30,277 bases of DNA, from contig DASPKO010000175.1 of NCBI GenBank assembly GCA_035628055.1, positions 1-30,277 of the forward strand, given 5' to 3'. The position numbers were made by a program, and so were the translations under genes. The notes below the pieces were generated by a model. It saw only the letters and a list, made by a program, of their open reading frames with translations. It had not been told where the DNA came from and did no database searches. Source of the DNA: DASPKO01 sp035628055 (lineage in GTDB: Bacteria; Planctomycetota; Phycisphaerae; Phycisphaerales; UBA1924). Shown piece after piece: positions 1-8,176 of the stretch (its first letter is position 1; every line of letters begins with the position of its first letter).

Positions 1-746
1 CGCACCGCGGCGCGGATCTCCTCCGCGGTGATCGAGTTCTCGTCGGTCAGGTACTTCTCGGTCAGGCTGTCGTCGAGCTCGGCGGCCTTTTCCACCAGCT
101 CGTGGTGCCACTTGCGGGCCGTGTCCAGCCACTCCGCGGGGATCTCCTTCTCGGTGATCACCGCCCCCTTCTCATCGGCGTCGTAGTAGTACGCGCGCAT
201 CGTCAGCAGGTCGATGATCCCCTCGAGCTGGTTGCCCTTGCCCATCGGGTACTGCACCGCGATGGCGTTGGCCCCCAGGCGGCTCTTGATGGTGGCGAAG
301 GAGAAGTCGAAGTCCGCCCCCAGCTTGTCCATCTTGTTGACGAAGCAGAGGCGGGGCACGCGGTACCGGTCCGCCTGGCGCCACACCGTCTCGGACTGGG
401 CCTCGACGCCCTCCTTGCCGTCGAAGACCGCGACGGCCCCGTCGAGCACGCGCAGCGACCGCTCCACCTCGATGGTGAAATCGACGTGCCCGGGGGTGTC
501 GATCAGGTTGATCTTGTATTCGCGCCCGTTGCGCGTCCACGGGCACGTCGTCGCCGCCGACTGGATCGTGATGCCGCGCTCCTGCTCCTCCTGCAGGAAG
601 TCCATGGTGGCGGTGCCCTCGTGCACCTCCCCCATCTTGTAGTTCTTCCCCGTGTAGAAGAGGATGCGCTCGGTGACGGTGGTCTTGCCCGCGTCGATGT
701 GGGCGCAGATGCCGATGTTGCGGATCATGGAAAGGTCGCTGGCCAT
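1..746 (-). CDS. fusA: Translation elongation factor G (EF-G), 5' part, runs off the left edge
   Basis: EF-G is the cytoplasmic GTPase that drives ribosomal translocation. About 248 N-terminal residues are visible and the frame is open to base 1, so the gene is cut by the window edge rather than broken. The GTPase motifs are canonical: AHIDAGKTT (P-loop, residues 15-23), RGIT (switch I, 57-60), DTPGH (83-87) and NKMD (137-140). The start ATG at 746-744 is preceded on the minus strand by an AGGGACG ribosome-binding site about 10 nt upstream. M7 is a possible alternative start, but the ribosome-binding site favours M1. No str-operon partner (rpsL, rpsG) lies upstream; a surface-glycan gene unit does, separated by a terminator and a promoter. 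Identity is firm; the fusA paralogue class (main or accessory) cannot be settled from the N-terminus alone. Confidence 0.96.
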   Translation of the reverse strand, partial: MASDLSMIRNIGICAHIDAGKTTVTERILFYTGKNYKMGEVHEGTATMDFLQEEQERGITIQSAATTCPWTRNGREYKINLIDTPGHVDFTIEVERSLRVLDGAVAVFDGKEGVEAQSETVWRQADRYRVPRLCFVNKMDKLGADFDFSFATIKSRLGANAIAVQYPMGKGNQLEGIIDLLTMRAYYYDADEKGAVITEKEIPAEWLDTARKWHHELVEKAAELDDSLTEKYLTDENSITAEEIRAAV

Positions 747-1072
747 GGTCGATTCGTCCCTGTCGGTGGCGGCGGCCCCGGGAGCGGGCCGGCCCGTGTG
801 CCGGTGATGCGGTAAGGTCGTCTCAAGCCCGCCCCCGGCAGGGGTGGCGAGACGGATACGTGCTGGTCTGTCCGATGAGCTAGGCCGCCCGGAGGGCGTC
901 GCGGGCCGGTGGTGGGGTCGGCCCCTCCTCGTCGTCCTGGTCGCTGGATGGCCCGGTCATCGCACGCTGCTCCAAGCGCCCGTCCCGCGGACTCGCGGGC
1001 CGGAAGAGCTCACCGAAGGCCGACCCATCCGCCGCCCAAGAGCCGCGCGGCGCCGCATCGGCCAAGGCAGGA

Positions 1073-1100
1073 ATCGTAGCTGGAGGGGGTGGGGGGTCAA
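1073..1100 (-). promoter_or_regulatory. Sigma70-like promoter for fusA
   Basis: On the minus strand a -35 box TTGACC (1100-1095) and a -10 box TACGAT (1078-1073) are separated by 16 nt. The -35 matches consensus at 5 of 6 positions and the -10 at 4 of 6. This stands out in such GC-rich DNA. Transcription would start near 1066, giving fusA an untranslated leader of about 320 nt. The -35 box overlaps the T-rich tract of the preceding terminator. Confidence 0.5.
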
Positions 1101-1131
1101 GAACGGCGCCCGCCGCCCCGTGGCGGGCGCT
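1096..1131 (-). terminator. Probable rho-independent terminator of the glycan gene unit
   Basis: A perfect 9-bp stem (GCGCCCGCC at 1106-1114, GGCGGGCGC at 1122-1130) closes a 7-nt loop. Reading leftward it is followed by CGTTCTTGA, a short T-rich tract. It lies about 30 nt beyond the stop codon of the O-antigen ligase-like gene. The U-tract is weak, so termination may be partial. Confidence 0.5.
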
Positions 1132-1160
1132 CCGCGACGTCGGCGCCGCGGAAGGGCACT

Positions 1161-3530
1161 TCAGGGCTCGAGCAGCGCTTCGAGTCGCGCCCGCTGGTCC
1201 GGGCGAAGGGCCCGGACCTCCCGGTCGTAGCGCATCGCCCGGTCGAGGTCCAGGGCCGCGCGGGCCCAGCGGGCCGCGGCCTCCGGCTCGCCGAGCCGGT
1301 CGTGCAGCTCGGCCAGACGGCGCGGGTGGTCCGGGTTGTACGGATCGCCCGCAAAGGCCCGGGCCCGCCATCCCGCCGCGCGGGCCAGGGTGGCCCGGGC
1401 GCCCGCCGGGTCGGCAGTCCCCGCCAGGTCCGCGCCGGCTTCGAGCGCCAGCGCGGCCCACCCGGCCTGGCTGGGGCCCAGCGGCCCGGTCGACTCCGCC
1501 AGTCGTGCGGCCTCGTCGAGCCAGCGCCCCGCCTTATCCGCCTCTCCCCGGGCCTGCTGGAGCTGCGCATACCGGAGCGCAATCCGGCTGGCCTCGCGCG
1601 CCGCCCGCCAATCGCGCGGGAGTCTCCGCCGGGCCTCCAGGAGCCAGTCGTACGCCGTCGGCAGGGCGATGTGTTCCATGGAGAGCAGGGCCTCGTCAAG
1701 CCCGGTCCGCGTCGCCGGGACGGGGCGCTGCAGGCTCTGCGCGGCGGCGGACGCTGCGGCGGAGATCGCGGCCTGGCGCGCGGAGGGCTCGCGCATCCCC
1801 AGCGCCCCGGTGATCGCCCCCCGCAGGCGCCCGATGGGGCGGGCCAGCGCCGCCGCCTGGTCCAGCGCCCGCTCCCACGAGATCGCCTGGCGGGCCGACC
1901 ATCCCGCCGCGCCGGCGCCCACGCCGAGCGCCATCGCGACCAGCAGGCCCGCTCCGGCGCGACGTCGCGCGACGGCGTCCGGGGCGTGCGGCGTCCTCGC
2001 GGCGGCCACGCCGACCAGCACGATCACCAGCGGGGCGGACTGCGCCCACGAGCCCGCGACGTCCATCTGCGAGGCTGCCACGAGCGCGAGCACGCCGGCG
2101 GCTTCGGCCAGGCGGGCGCGCCCCAGCCCGAGCACGTCGAGCGCCAGCACTCCCAGACCCGCCCACAGGGCCAGCCCGAGCACGCGCACCAGGGCGGCGT
2201 CGGGCGTCGTCAGTGCCGGCTCGGACCAGGCGGCGGCGAGCGTAACGAGCGCCGCCACGCCCGCGACGGCGCGCCGCTCGCCGCGACCGGGCCGCACTGC
2301 CCCCGCCCCCGCGCCGCACCCGAGCGCCCCGACACCCGCGCGCACCACCCACCAGGCCAGCAGCGCGGCCCAGGCGAGTCCCAGGACCCCCAGGCCCGCC
2401 CACCAGTCGAGCAGAAGGTTGTGGGCGCTCGACACCTCCTCGGGACTGAGCGGGTTCTTCGCGGTGAGGTACGCCCGCTGGAAGTTCCCGGGGCCGACGC
2501 CCACGAGAGGATGCTCCCACGCGACGCGCGCCACCGCCTGGACGTAGAACCACCGGTAGAGCAGGCTGAGCTCGCCGAGGCGATCGCCCACGCCGGCGCG
2601 CAGCGCCACGAGGGCCGTAGGGCCGGCCAGGGCGGCCAGTGCCGCGACCACCGCGAGCCAGCGCCGCCCGGCGCGCCCCGAGCCGGCCCAGAGCAGGGCG
2701 AGGGCGCCCAGGCCCCCGGCGGCGGCCACGAATCCGGTTCTCGAGCCTCCCAAGGCGAGCGCCACCAGGGCCAGCACCGTGAGCGCCGCCGCGGCGCCAC
2801 CGGCGAGCCGCCGCGCGCCGGTCTGCCCGCGCCACCGGGCGGACCACCACGCCGCCACCAGTCCGAGCGCCGTGACGACGCCCCAGGCGGCGAACGTGCC
2901 CTGCACGTTGGCGAGCCCGAACCAGCCGGTGGCCTCGGGCTGGAGCAGGCGCCGCTCGTAGCTGAGGGCCATGGGGGAGCCCGGGGTCCACCCCTGGGCG
3001 GCCAAAACCTCCTCGCGCGCCGCGGAAAAGGCGGCCACGGTCGCGGGATGCTCGATCATGACCTGCTGCACGCCCCGGAGCGCCAGCACGCCGACCAGGC
3101 CAAGCAAAACGGCCGCGACCACGCGGCGCAGCCGGGCGTCCGCGCCCGCGTGCGCCAGGGCCAGGCCCGCGCCCACCCCCGCCAGCCAGGCGACCCCGGC
3201 CACCTGGCTCTCGAGCGTGCCGGAAACCGCAAGGAACACGTGCCAGGCGGCGCCCGCCCCGCCGAGCGCCCCGAGCACAATCATCATCCGGTGGAGTCTC
3301 CCGCCCCCGAGCACGTGCCCGGCGAGCGCCAGGCCCGCGCCGGCCAGCGCGAGGGCGTGCAGCGTCATCATCGCGCCGGGCCCGAGCCCGGTGCGCGGGG
3401 CGCCGGCGATGAGCGGGTCCATGTCCCACCCCGGCAGCGAGGTGTACGCCGTGCACGCCGGGACGATCACCCCCACCAGCACCGCCACGGTGCCGGCCCA
3501 GCGCAGCACTCCGGCGGCCCCGGCCTTCAT
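1161..3530 (-). CDS. O-antigen ligase/polymerase-like membrane protein (Wzy_C family) with TPR-like C-terminus
   Basis: A protein of 789 residues. The first 500 or so are dominated by hydrophobic helices, starting with a membrane segment at about residues 8-30. Around residues 335-390 is the Wzy_C signature: EHPLVGVGPGNF, then SSAHNLLLDWWAGLGVLG, the loop thought to bind the lipid-linked glycan in WaaL/Wzy/PglL-type enzymes. The last 230 residues are Ala/Arg-rich and helical with TPR-like units (DPYNPDHPRRLAELHDRLG, then EAAARWARAALDLD). Such tails occur in bacterial Wzy_C proteins. The start is fixed by an ATGA overlap with the transferase gene upstream (ATG 3530-3528), implying translational coupling. 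It probably ligates or polymerises a surface glycan made on undecaprenyl diphosphate. The family cannot be divided into ligase, polymerase or protein O-glycosyltransferase from sequence alone. Confidence 0.85.
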   Translation of the reverse strand: MKAGAAGVLRWAGTVAVLVGVIVPACTAYTSLPGWDMDPLIAGAPRTGLGPGAMMTLHALALAGAGLALAGHVLGGGRLHRMMIVLGALGGAGAAWHVFLAVSGTLESQVAGVAWLAGVGAGLALAHAGADARLRRVVAAVLLGLVGVLALRGVQQVMIEHPATVAAFSAAREEVLAAQGWTPGSPMALSYERRLLQPEATGWFGLANVQGTFAAWGVVTALGLVAAWWSARWRGQTGARRLAGGAAAALTVLALVALALGGSRTGFVAAAGGLGALALLWAGSGRAGRRWLAVVAALAALAGPTALVALRAGVGDRLGELSLLYRWFYVQAVARVAWEHPLVGVGPGNFQRAYLTAKNPLSPEEVSSAHNLLLDWWAGLGVLGLAWAALLAWWVVRAGVGALGCGAGAGAVRPGRGERRAVAGVAALVTLAAAWSEPALTTPDAALVRVLGLALWAGLGVLALDVLGLGRARLAEAAGVLALVAASQMDVAGSWAQSAPLVIVLVGVAAARTPHAPDAVARRRAGAGLLVAMALGVGAGAAGWSARQAISWERALDQAAALARPIGRLRGAITGALGMREPSARQAAISAAASAAAQSLQRPVPATRTGLDEALLSMEHIALPTAYDWLLEARRRLPRDWRAAREASRIALRYAQLQQARGEADKAGRWLDEAARLAESTGPLGPSQAGWAALALEAGADLAGTADPAGARATLARAAGWRARAFAGDPYNPDHPRRLAELHDRLGEPEAAARWARAALDLDRAMRYDREVRALRPDQRARLEALLEP

Positions 3531-4713
3531 GGCCGCTCCGCCGGCGAGAGCTCGTGGCTCGGCGCGTGCGGGGTCGCGAACTCCAGGACCGCGAGCACGC
3601 CGAGCACCAGCGCCGTCTGCGCCCCGACAAGCGCCGCCTGCCAGCCTTCCAGGCGCCCCAGCGAAATTCCCCCGATCGCGGTCGCGGCGGTCAGGCCCCA
3701 GATCACCAGCACCGCGCTGCGCCGGCTCAGGCCCCGGCGCACCAGGCGGTGCGAGAGGTGGTTGAGGTCCCCGACCAGCGGGGAGCGGCCCTGCCAGAGG
3801 CGGATCGCCGTGACCGCCGCGAGGTCGTAGAGCGGGACGGCCAGCACCACGACCGGCATGAGCACGCCGTACCACGCGCCCCCGCCCGCGGGGGTGTAGT
3901 AGGTGGTTCGCGCCGTGAGGAACCCGAGCAGGAATCCGACCACCAGCGACCCGCCGTCGCCCATGAAGATCGTGGCGCGCCGCGGGCGCGCTCCCAGGAT
4001 GGGAAAGTTGAACCACAGGAAGCCCAGCAGCGCCCCGAGGAGCAGCGCCAGCAAGGCCGCCACGAACCATTGCGGGGCTGGCTGACCAGGGCCGCGGCGA
4101 GGAAGCAGGCCGTGGCGGTGGCGCCCACCCCGGCGGCGAGGCCGTCCATGTTGTCGAGGAAGTTCATGGCATTGGTGACGGCCGCGAGCCAGAGCACGGT
4201 GAGGAGCACCGAGAGCCACGAGCCGCCCGCGGGCCCGTCGAGCACCGTGAGCAGGCGCGTGTCCGTGCCCAGCACCACCGCGGTGCCCACGCCGAGCATC
4301 GTCAGGAGCTTGAGCCCCGGCCCCAGGGGGCGGCGGTCGTCCACGAGCCCCAGCACGTGCATCGCGAGCAGGGCGCCCAACAACCCGAGCGCCATGGGCG
4401 CCCGGTCGGCGATGCCCGGCACGTGCTCGTGCAGGTCCGCAGGAAGGAAGGGGAGGTCGTCCGTGCGCTGCGGGTCCCGGCTTCCCCGGATCGGCACCAA
4501 CCAGGCAAGGCCCGCCAGCACCGGGAGCGCGACGCCGGCGAAGATCCCGATGCCGCCCGTGTTCGGGATCGGCCGCGCGGGCATCTTCACTTGTCCAGGC
4601 AGGGGAGGGGTATCGAACGCCCCCGTGCGCCGCCCGAGGGCGCGCGCGAGCGCCGTCGCCGGGAGCGAGACCACCAGCCCGACGAGGACCAAGAGCAGGC
4701 AGAGCTGGACCAT
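3527..4713 (-). CDS. WecA/MraY-type undecaprenyl-phosphate sugar-1-phosphate transferase, frame broken near 4075
   Basis: A polytopic glycosyltransferase family 4 enzyme that would move a UDP-sugar phosphate (often GlcNAc-1-P) onto undecaprenyl phosphate, the first step of surface glycan or teichoic-type polymer synthesis. Motifs in order: VDD at residues 124-126, NAMNFLDNMDGLAAG at 181-195, then in a second frame MGDGGS and HLSHR, all catalytic or substrate-binding family signatures. The first half reads in the frame of ATG 4713; after about residue 213 the sequence continues in the -1 frame to the stop at 3529-3527. The switch falls at a four-base run (GGGG on plus, 4074-4077). One extra base there would restore a 395-residue protein and the reading SQPPQWFVAALLA. 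It may be an assembly error, a recent mutation or programmed slippage. The gene begins 14 bp after the membrane-protein gene and overlaps the next start by ATGA. Confidence 0.82.
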
Positions 4714-4727
4714 GCGCGCCGCCGAGT

Positions 4728-5600
4728 CTACTGACCGCGCGGGGTGGGCGGGCGCGCGCCGCCGGCCTCGTCGGCAGAAGGCGCGCACCGCTCGGCGATC
4801 AGCCAGGGCACATAGGCGAGGAGGTGCGCCAGCATCGCCAGCGCCGTCAGGGGCAGGACTCGCCAGGGCCAGGGCCCGAGTGCGTCGACGAGAGTCCGCC
4901 GGGCCCCCGGGTCGGGATTGGGACGCCCGATGTACCCGAAGTTCGTCCCCAGGGCGAGGTTGAGCGGGAAGACCAGGGCCGCGTATGCGACCGTCATGAG
5001 AACGCCCACCCCCAGGTCGCGGGCCCGCGGGCGGTAGCCGCGCACCCACACGACGTACGCGGCGGCGCCCACGATGAACGTGTGGCTCTCCCAGAAGAGC
5101 CAGAAGCGCGTCAGCGCTGGGCCTTCCTTGATGATGGGCGTGATGAACGCCTGCGTGGAGAGGACCACGCCCCAGAAATAGATGGTCGTGGTGAGGAAGC
5201 GCGAGCCCGAGAGCAGGGCGAGCCCGCCGACGACTCCCGCCAGGTCGCAGAGCTGGAGCGGGATCGCCCGCTCGATGCCGAAGCGCGGCGGCACGTTCCA
5301 CCACACCTGGTAGATGCCCCAGTGCAGGAGACCGAGCAGCCCGACCATCTGCCCAGCCGGGTCCGCCGCCCCGGGAGGAACGCCCTGGCGGCACGCCAGG
5401 CGACGGCCCAGGTGGCAGACCAGCACGATCGTCAGGATGCAGCAGGCCGCGGTGACCAGGTGAGCCCACGTGAACGGCTCGAACGTCAGACCGATCCGGG
5501 CCGGATCCGTGTCTGGGGTGGGGGGGAGCACAGATTGAGCCCGAAAGGCGCCGGGGTCCGCAGCGGCCGACCCCGGGAGCGTGCCGGCGGGGGCCGTCAT
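4728..5600 (-). CDS. TP0381/YwaF-type integral membrane protein (TIGR02206-like)
   Basis: A protein of 290 residues with about seven hydrophobic helices after a soluble N-terminus of about 45 residues. The core carries family-like features: HWGIYQVWWNVPP, IPLQLCDLAG near residue 125, TPIIKEGPALTRFWLFWESH around 165-185 and LNLALGTNFGYIGRPNP near 225-240. The pattern (LxLCD...FWxSH...TNYxYL) matches the TP0381/YwaF family, whose biochemical role is not established. The start is set by an ATGA overlap with rlmN (ATG 5600-5598). The product lies between rlmN and two glycan enzymes, so an envelope role is plausible but unproven. Family recognition is from memory of motifs, not a search. Confidence 0.75.
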   Translation of the reverse strand: MTAPAGTLPGSAAADPGAFRAQSVLPPTPDTDPARIGLTFEPFTWAHLVTAACCILTIVLVCHLGRRLACRQGVPPGAADPAGQMVGLLGLLHWGIYQVWWNVPPRFGIERAIPLQLCDLAGVVGGLALLSGSRFLTTTIYFWGVVLSTQAFITPIIKEGPALTRFWLFWESHTFIVGAAAYVVWVRGYRPRARDLGVGVLMTVAYAALVFPLNLALGTNFGYIGRPNPDPGARRTLVDALGPWPWRVLPLTALAMLAHLLAYVPWLIAERCAPSADEAGGARPPTPRGQ

Positions 5601-6841
5601 CGCGCCGCGTCCGTGCCCGCGGCGGCCGTGCCGACGGCGCCCGCCTCGTGCCGGAGCTGCCCGCACGCGGCGGCGATGTCGCGGCCCCGGCTGCGGCGGA
5701 TGTGGGCGTTGACGCCGCGTCCGCGCAGAACCTCCTGGAAGCGGCGCACGTCATCGGTGCCGGGGCGGGCAAAGGGCATCCCCGCGACCTCGTTGTAGCG
5801 GATGAGATTGACGTTGGCGCGGAGCGTGCGCGCCAGGCGGGCCAGCTCCGCGGCGTGCTCGGGACGGTCGTTCACCTCCCGCAGCAGCGTGTACTCGAGC
5901 GTGATCTCCCGACCGGTCTTCTCGAACCACTCCTGGCAGGCCGCCAGCAGCTCGGCGATCGTGGTGTATTCGGCCCAGGGAATCAGCCGGCGGCGCAGCT
6001 CGTCGGTCGGGGCGTGCAGCGAGAGGGCCAGCGTGACCGGCACGTCGAGCTCGGCCGCCAGCCGGCGGATCGCCTGCGGGAGCCCGACCGTCGAGATCGT
6101 GATGCGCCGCCCCCCGATGCCCAGGCCCCAGGGGGCCGCCAGCGTGCGCACGGCGTGGACCACGGCGCGGAGGTTGGCCAGGGGCTCGCCCATCCCCATG
6201 AAGACGACATTGGTGATGCGCTCGACCTCCGGCAGGCGGGCCAGCCGCCACACCTGCTCGACGATGCGTCCGGCCGACAGATTCCCTTCGAGCCCGCCCA
6301 CGCCCGAGGCGCAGAAGCGGCAGCCGACCGGGCAGCCCACCTGCGAGGAGATGCAGGCGGTGGCGCGGAGGACGGTGCCGTCGTCGGCGTGCACCGGGAT
6401 CATCACGCACTCGGTCTGGCGCGAGGTGTCTGCCAGGGAACTCGCGGCAAGCAGCGGGAGTGCGTGCGATCCCGCCGGCGCCGGAGGCCCGGCGTGCGGG
6501 CCCAAGACGGACGCCGGGGCCTGCTCGGGCGCGGCGGCGGGGGTGGCGTGGGGCTGGCCATGCATCGTGCCTTCCCCGTCCCACTGGATCAGGAGCTTTT
6601 GGGTGCCGTCGGTGGCGCGCTGGTGCCGGACGGCACAGCCGGAGAGGAACGTCATCGCGCGGGCGAGGGTCTCGCGGTCGCGCCTGGCGAGGTTGGACAT
6701 GAGCGCGGGCTCGCTGACGCCCCTCTGATAGACCCATTCCAGAATCTGCGCGGCCCGGAAGGCCGGCATCCCGCGCTGCCCGCACCACTCCCGCAGTGTC
6801 TCAGGCGTGAACTCGAAGATGTGGTGGGCGGGGTGGCGCAT
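5597..6841 (-). CDS. rlmN: Dual-specificity 23S rRNA/tRNA adenine-C2 methyltransferase RlmN
   Basis: This radical SAM enzyme methylates C2 of A2503 in 23S rRNA and of A37 in some tRNAs. The 4Fe-4S motif is CPVGCRFC-like: C170, C174 and C177. Both catalytic cysteines align: C163 (TACISSQ) and C393 (IAACGQL, the methyl-carrying Cys). Other family blocks are present: VVFMGMGEPLAN (222-233), RRITISTVGL (245-254) and LALSLHAP (271-278). Length is 414 residues, longer than the usual 350-380, because a Pro/Ala-rich insert of about 40 residues (about 97-138) sits between the N-terminal domain and the radical SAM core. The C-terminus also has an Ala/Gly-rich tail. The gene starts 15 bp after the beta-lactamase-like gene and overlaps the next start by ATGA. 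The assignment is firm. Confidence 0.96.
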   Translation of the reverse strand: MRHPAHHIFEFTPETLREWCGQRGMPAFRAAQILEWVYQRGVSEPALMSNLARRDRETLARAMTFLSGCAVRHQRATDGTQKLLIQWDGEGTMHGQPHATPAAAPEQAPASVLGPHAGPPAPAGSHALPLLAASSLADTSRQTECVMIPVHADDGTVLRATACISSQVGCPVGCRFCASGVGGLEGNLSAGRIVEQVWRLARLPEVERITNVVFMGMGEPLANLRAVVHAVRTLAAPWGLGIGGRRITISTVGLPQAIRRLAAELDVPVTLALSLHAPTDELRRRLIPWAEYTTIAELLAACQEWFEKTGREITLEYTLLREVNDRPEHAAELARLARTLRANVNLIRYNEVAGMPFARPGTDDVRRFQEVLRGRGVNAHIRRSRGRDIAAACGQLRHEAGAVGTAAAGTDAAR

Positions 6842-6856
6842 CGTGGTTGCCAGGCT

Positions 6857-8176
6857 TTAGCCCGGCCCGGACCCGGGCGCAGGCACAGGCGTAGGCGCGG
6901 GCGTGGCCGCGGGCGGTGATGTGGTTGGGGCCATCTCGGCCCCGCGCTTGGTCGCCGCCAGATGGCGCTCGAAAAGCTTCCCCGCCGCCTCGTCGCAGGC
7001 CCGCGGGGCCCGCCCGTCGCCCTGGTTGGTCGCCACCAGCACCGCGAAGTCGCGTTCCGGGGCCACCCAGGCGACGCAGTACCACATGGTGTTGCTGCCC
7101 GCGTGGGTGAGCACGCGGCCGGTGCCCCCCTCGCCCTTGGCCCAGGGCCGCTCGGTGACGAGCCAGCCCATGGCGTACGGGTCGCCCGGGCCAGGATCGA
7201 TGGCGTGCAGGCGCGCGAAACTCTCGGGCTTGAGCAGCGCGGCGCCCCCTCCCGGGCCCCGGCCGTGAGGTCCCTCGAGGTGCAATGCCACGAACCTCGC
7301 CCAGTCGCTTATGGAGCAGTGCACGGTGCCGGCCGGGCCGATCGCCGGCGGATTGTCGCCCAGCGGCCCCGGCTCGACGGGCTTGCCTCGGCGGTGGCCC
7401 CGGGGCTGGTCCACACGCTCGGGCGTGCCCGGGGCGCCGAAGCCGACGCTCGTCATGCCCAGGGGCGCGAAGAGGCGCTCGCGCATCAGGTCCTCCCACG
7501 CCGAGCCGGTCACCTGTTCGGCCATGGCCCCCGCGATCGCGTAGCCCGCGTTGGAATAGACGAACGTGCCGACCTGGCCCGGCGGGTGCTTCAGCACGCC
7601 GCGCACGAGCTCCAGGCGCGCCTCGCGCGGCGGACCCTTGAATTGCCAGAGGCGCCCCCACAGGCCGTCCTTGTCGAGGTCGGCGGGCGCCCCGCCGCGG
7701 TTGCGCAGGAGCTGTTCGAGCGTGACCGCCCGCCACCCATCGTCCATGGGCAGGTCCTTGAAGACCTCACCGACAGTCGAGTCCCAGCGCAGCGTGCCCT
7801 GCTCGACCAGCACCGCCAGCATGGTCGCGGTCATCGCCTTGGTGTCGGAGCCAAGGTGCCAGAGGTCGTCGCGCGTCACCGGCTCGGACCCCCCCGCGCG
7901 GCGGACGCCGACGGCGCCCAGCGCCGCCAGCTCGCGCCCTGTGACGATGGCCCCGGCCAGGGCCGGGAGCTTGTGCTTGGCGCGGATGGGCTCGAGGAGG
8001 TCGGCCAGGTCCGCCGGTACGCCCGGGACCGGCGCGGGCGCGGCGCTCGGAGGGGCCGTGAGGGAACGAAGATTGATGGCGGGGTCCGGGCGCCGGGCGA
8101 AGGCTACGGCCCGGGCAACCTTGATTACTACCAGGAGCGCGACCGCGAGCAGCACCCACGTGAGGATGTGTTTCAT
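6857..8176 (-). CDS. Membrane-anchored serine beta-lactamase-like hydrolase (class C / esterase fold)
   Basis: A protein of 439 residues with an uncleaved-looking N-terminal membrane anchor (about 5-25), so the catalytic domain should face the periplasm or outside. The class C beta-lactamase/DD-peptidase catalytic triad motifs are complete: SDTK (S110-K113), YSN (Y207-N209) and HAG (H358-G360). The C-terminal 30 residues are a Pro/Ala/Thr-rich tail. Family members range from peptidoglycan peptidases to esterases and D-aminopeptidases, so resistance to beta-lactams should not be assumed. The start ATG at 8176-8174 overlaps the ispH stop as ATGA. Its place in an envelope-glycan unit suggests peptidoglycan or surface-polymer modification, which is inference. 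Confidence 0.88.
   Translation of the reverse strand: MKHILTWVLLAVALLVVIKVARAVAFARRPDPAINLRSLTAPPSAAPAPVPGVPADLADLLEPIRAKHKLPALAGAIVTGRELAALGAVGVRRAGGSEPVTRDDLWHLGSDTKAMTATMLAVLVEQGTLRWDSTVGEVFKDLPMDDGWRAVTLEQLLRNRGGAPADLDKDGLWGRLWQFKGPPREARLELVRGVLKHPPGQVGTFVYSNAGYAIAGAMAEQVTGSAWEDLMRERLFAPLGMTSVGFGAPGTPERVDQPRGHRRGKPVEPGPLGDNPPAIGPAGTVHCSISDWARFVALHLEGPHGRGPGGGAALLKPESFARLHAIDPGPGDPYAMGWLVTERPWAKGEGGTGRVLTHAGSNTMWYCVAWVAPERDFAVLVATNQGDGRAPRACDEAAGKLFERHLAATKRGAEMAPTTSPPAATPAPTPVPAPGSGPG

Larger units (their letters stand above)
747..1160 (-). other. Intergenic region: fusA leader, promoter and upstream terminator
   Basis: This 414-bp stretch holds no credible gene. Reading leftward it contains the hairpin terminator of the glycan unit (1106-1130), a sigma70-like promoter (1073-1100) and then roughly 320 nt of GC-rich leader up to the fusA start. 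Frames open here on either strand have no ribosome-binding site and no recognisable protein. A tRNA-like 5'-half motif on the minus strand around 850-890 lacks a matching 3' half. Confidence 0.6.

Noticed and set aside
771..890. tRNA-like 5' half on the minus strand (TAGCTCATCGGACAGACC, with GGCGGCC acceptor-like ends)
   Set aside because: The acceptor arms are 120 nt apart, the D-stem has a mismatch, there is no anticodon arm with a 7-nt loop and no T-arm consensus.
1089..3830. Open frame of over 900 codons on the plus strand
   Set aside because: It is antisense to the O-antigen ligase-like gene, with Arg/Pro/Gly-rich translation and no known motif. GC bias keeps antisense frames open.
6857..8176. 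Antibiotic-resistance beta-lactamase
   Set aside because: The motifs fit the wide class C/esterase/peptidase superfamily. Context is envelope genes, not a resistance cassette.
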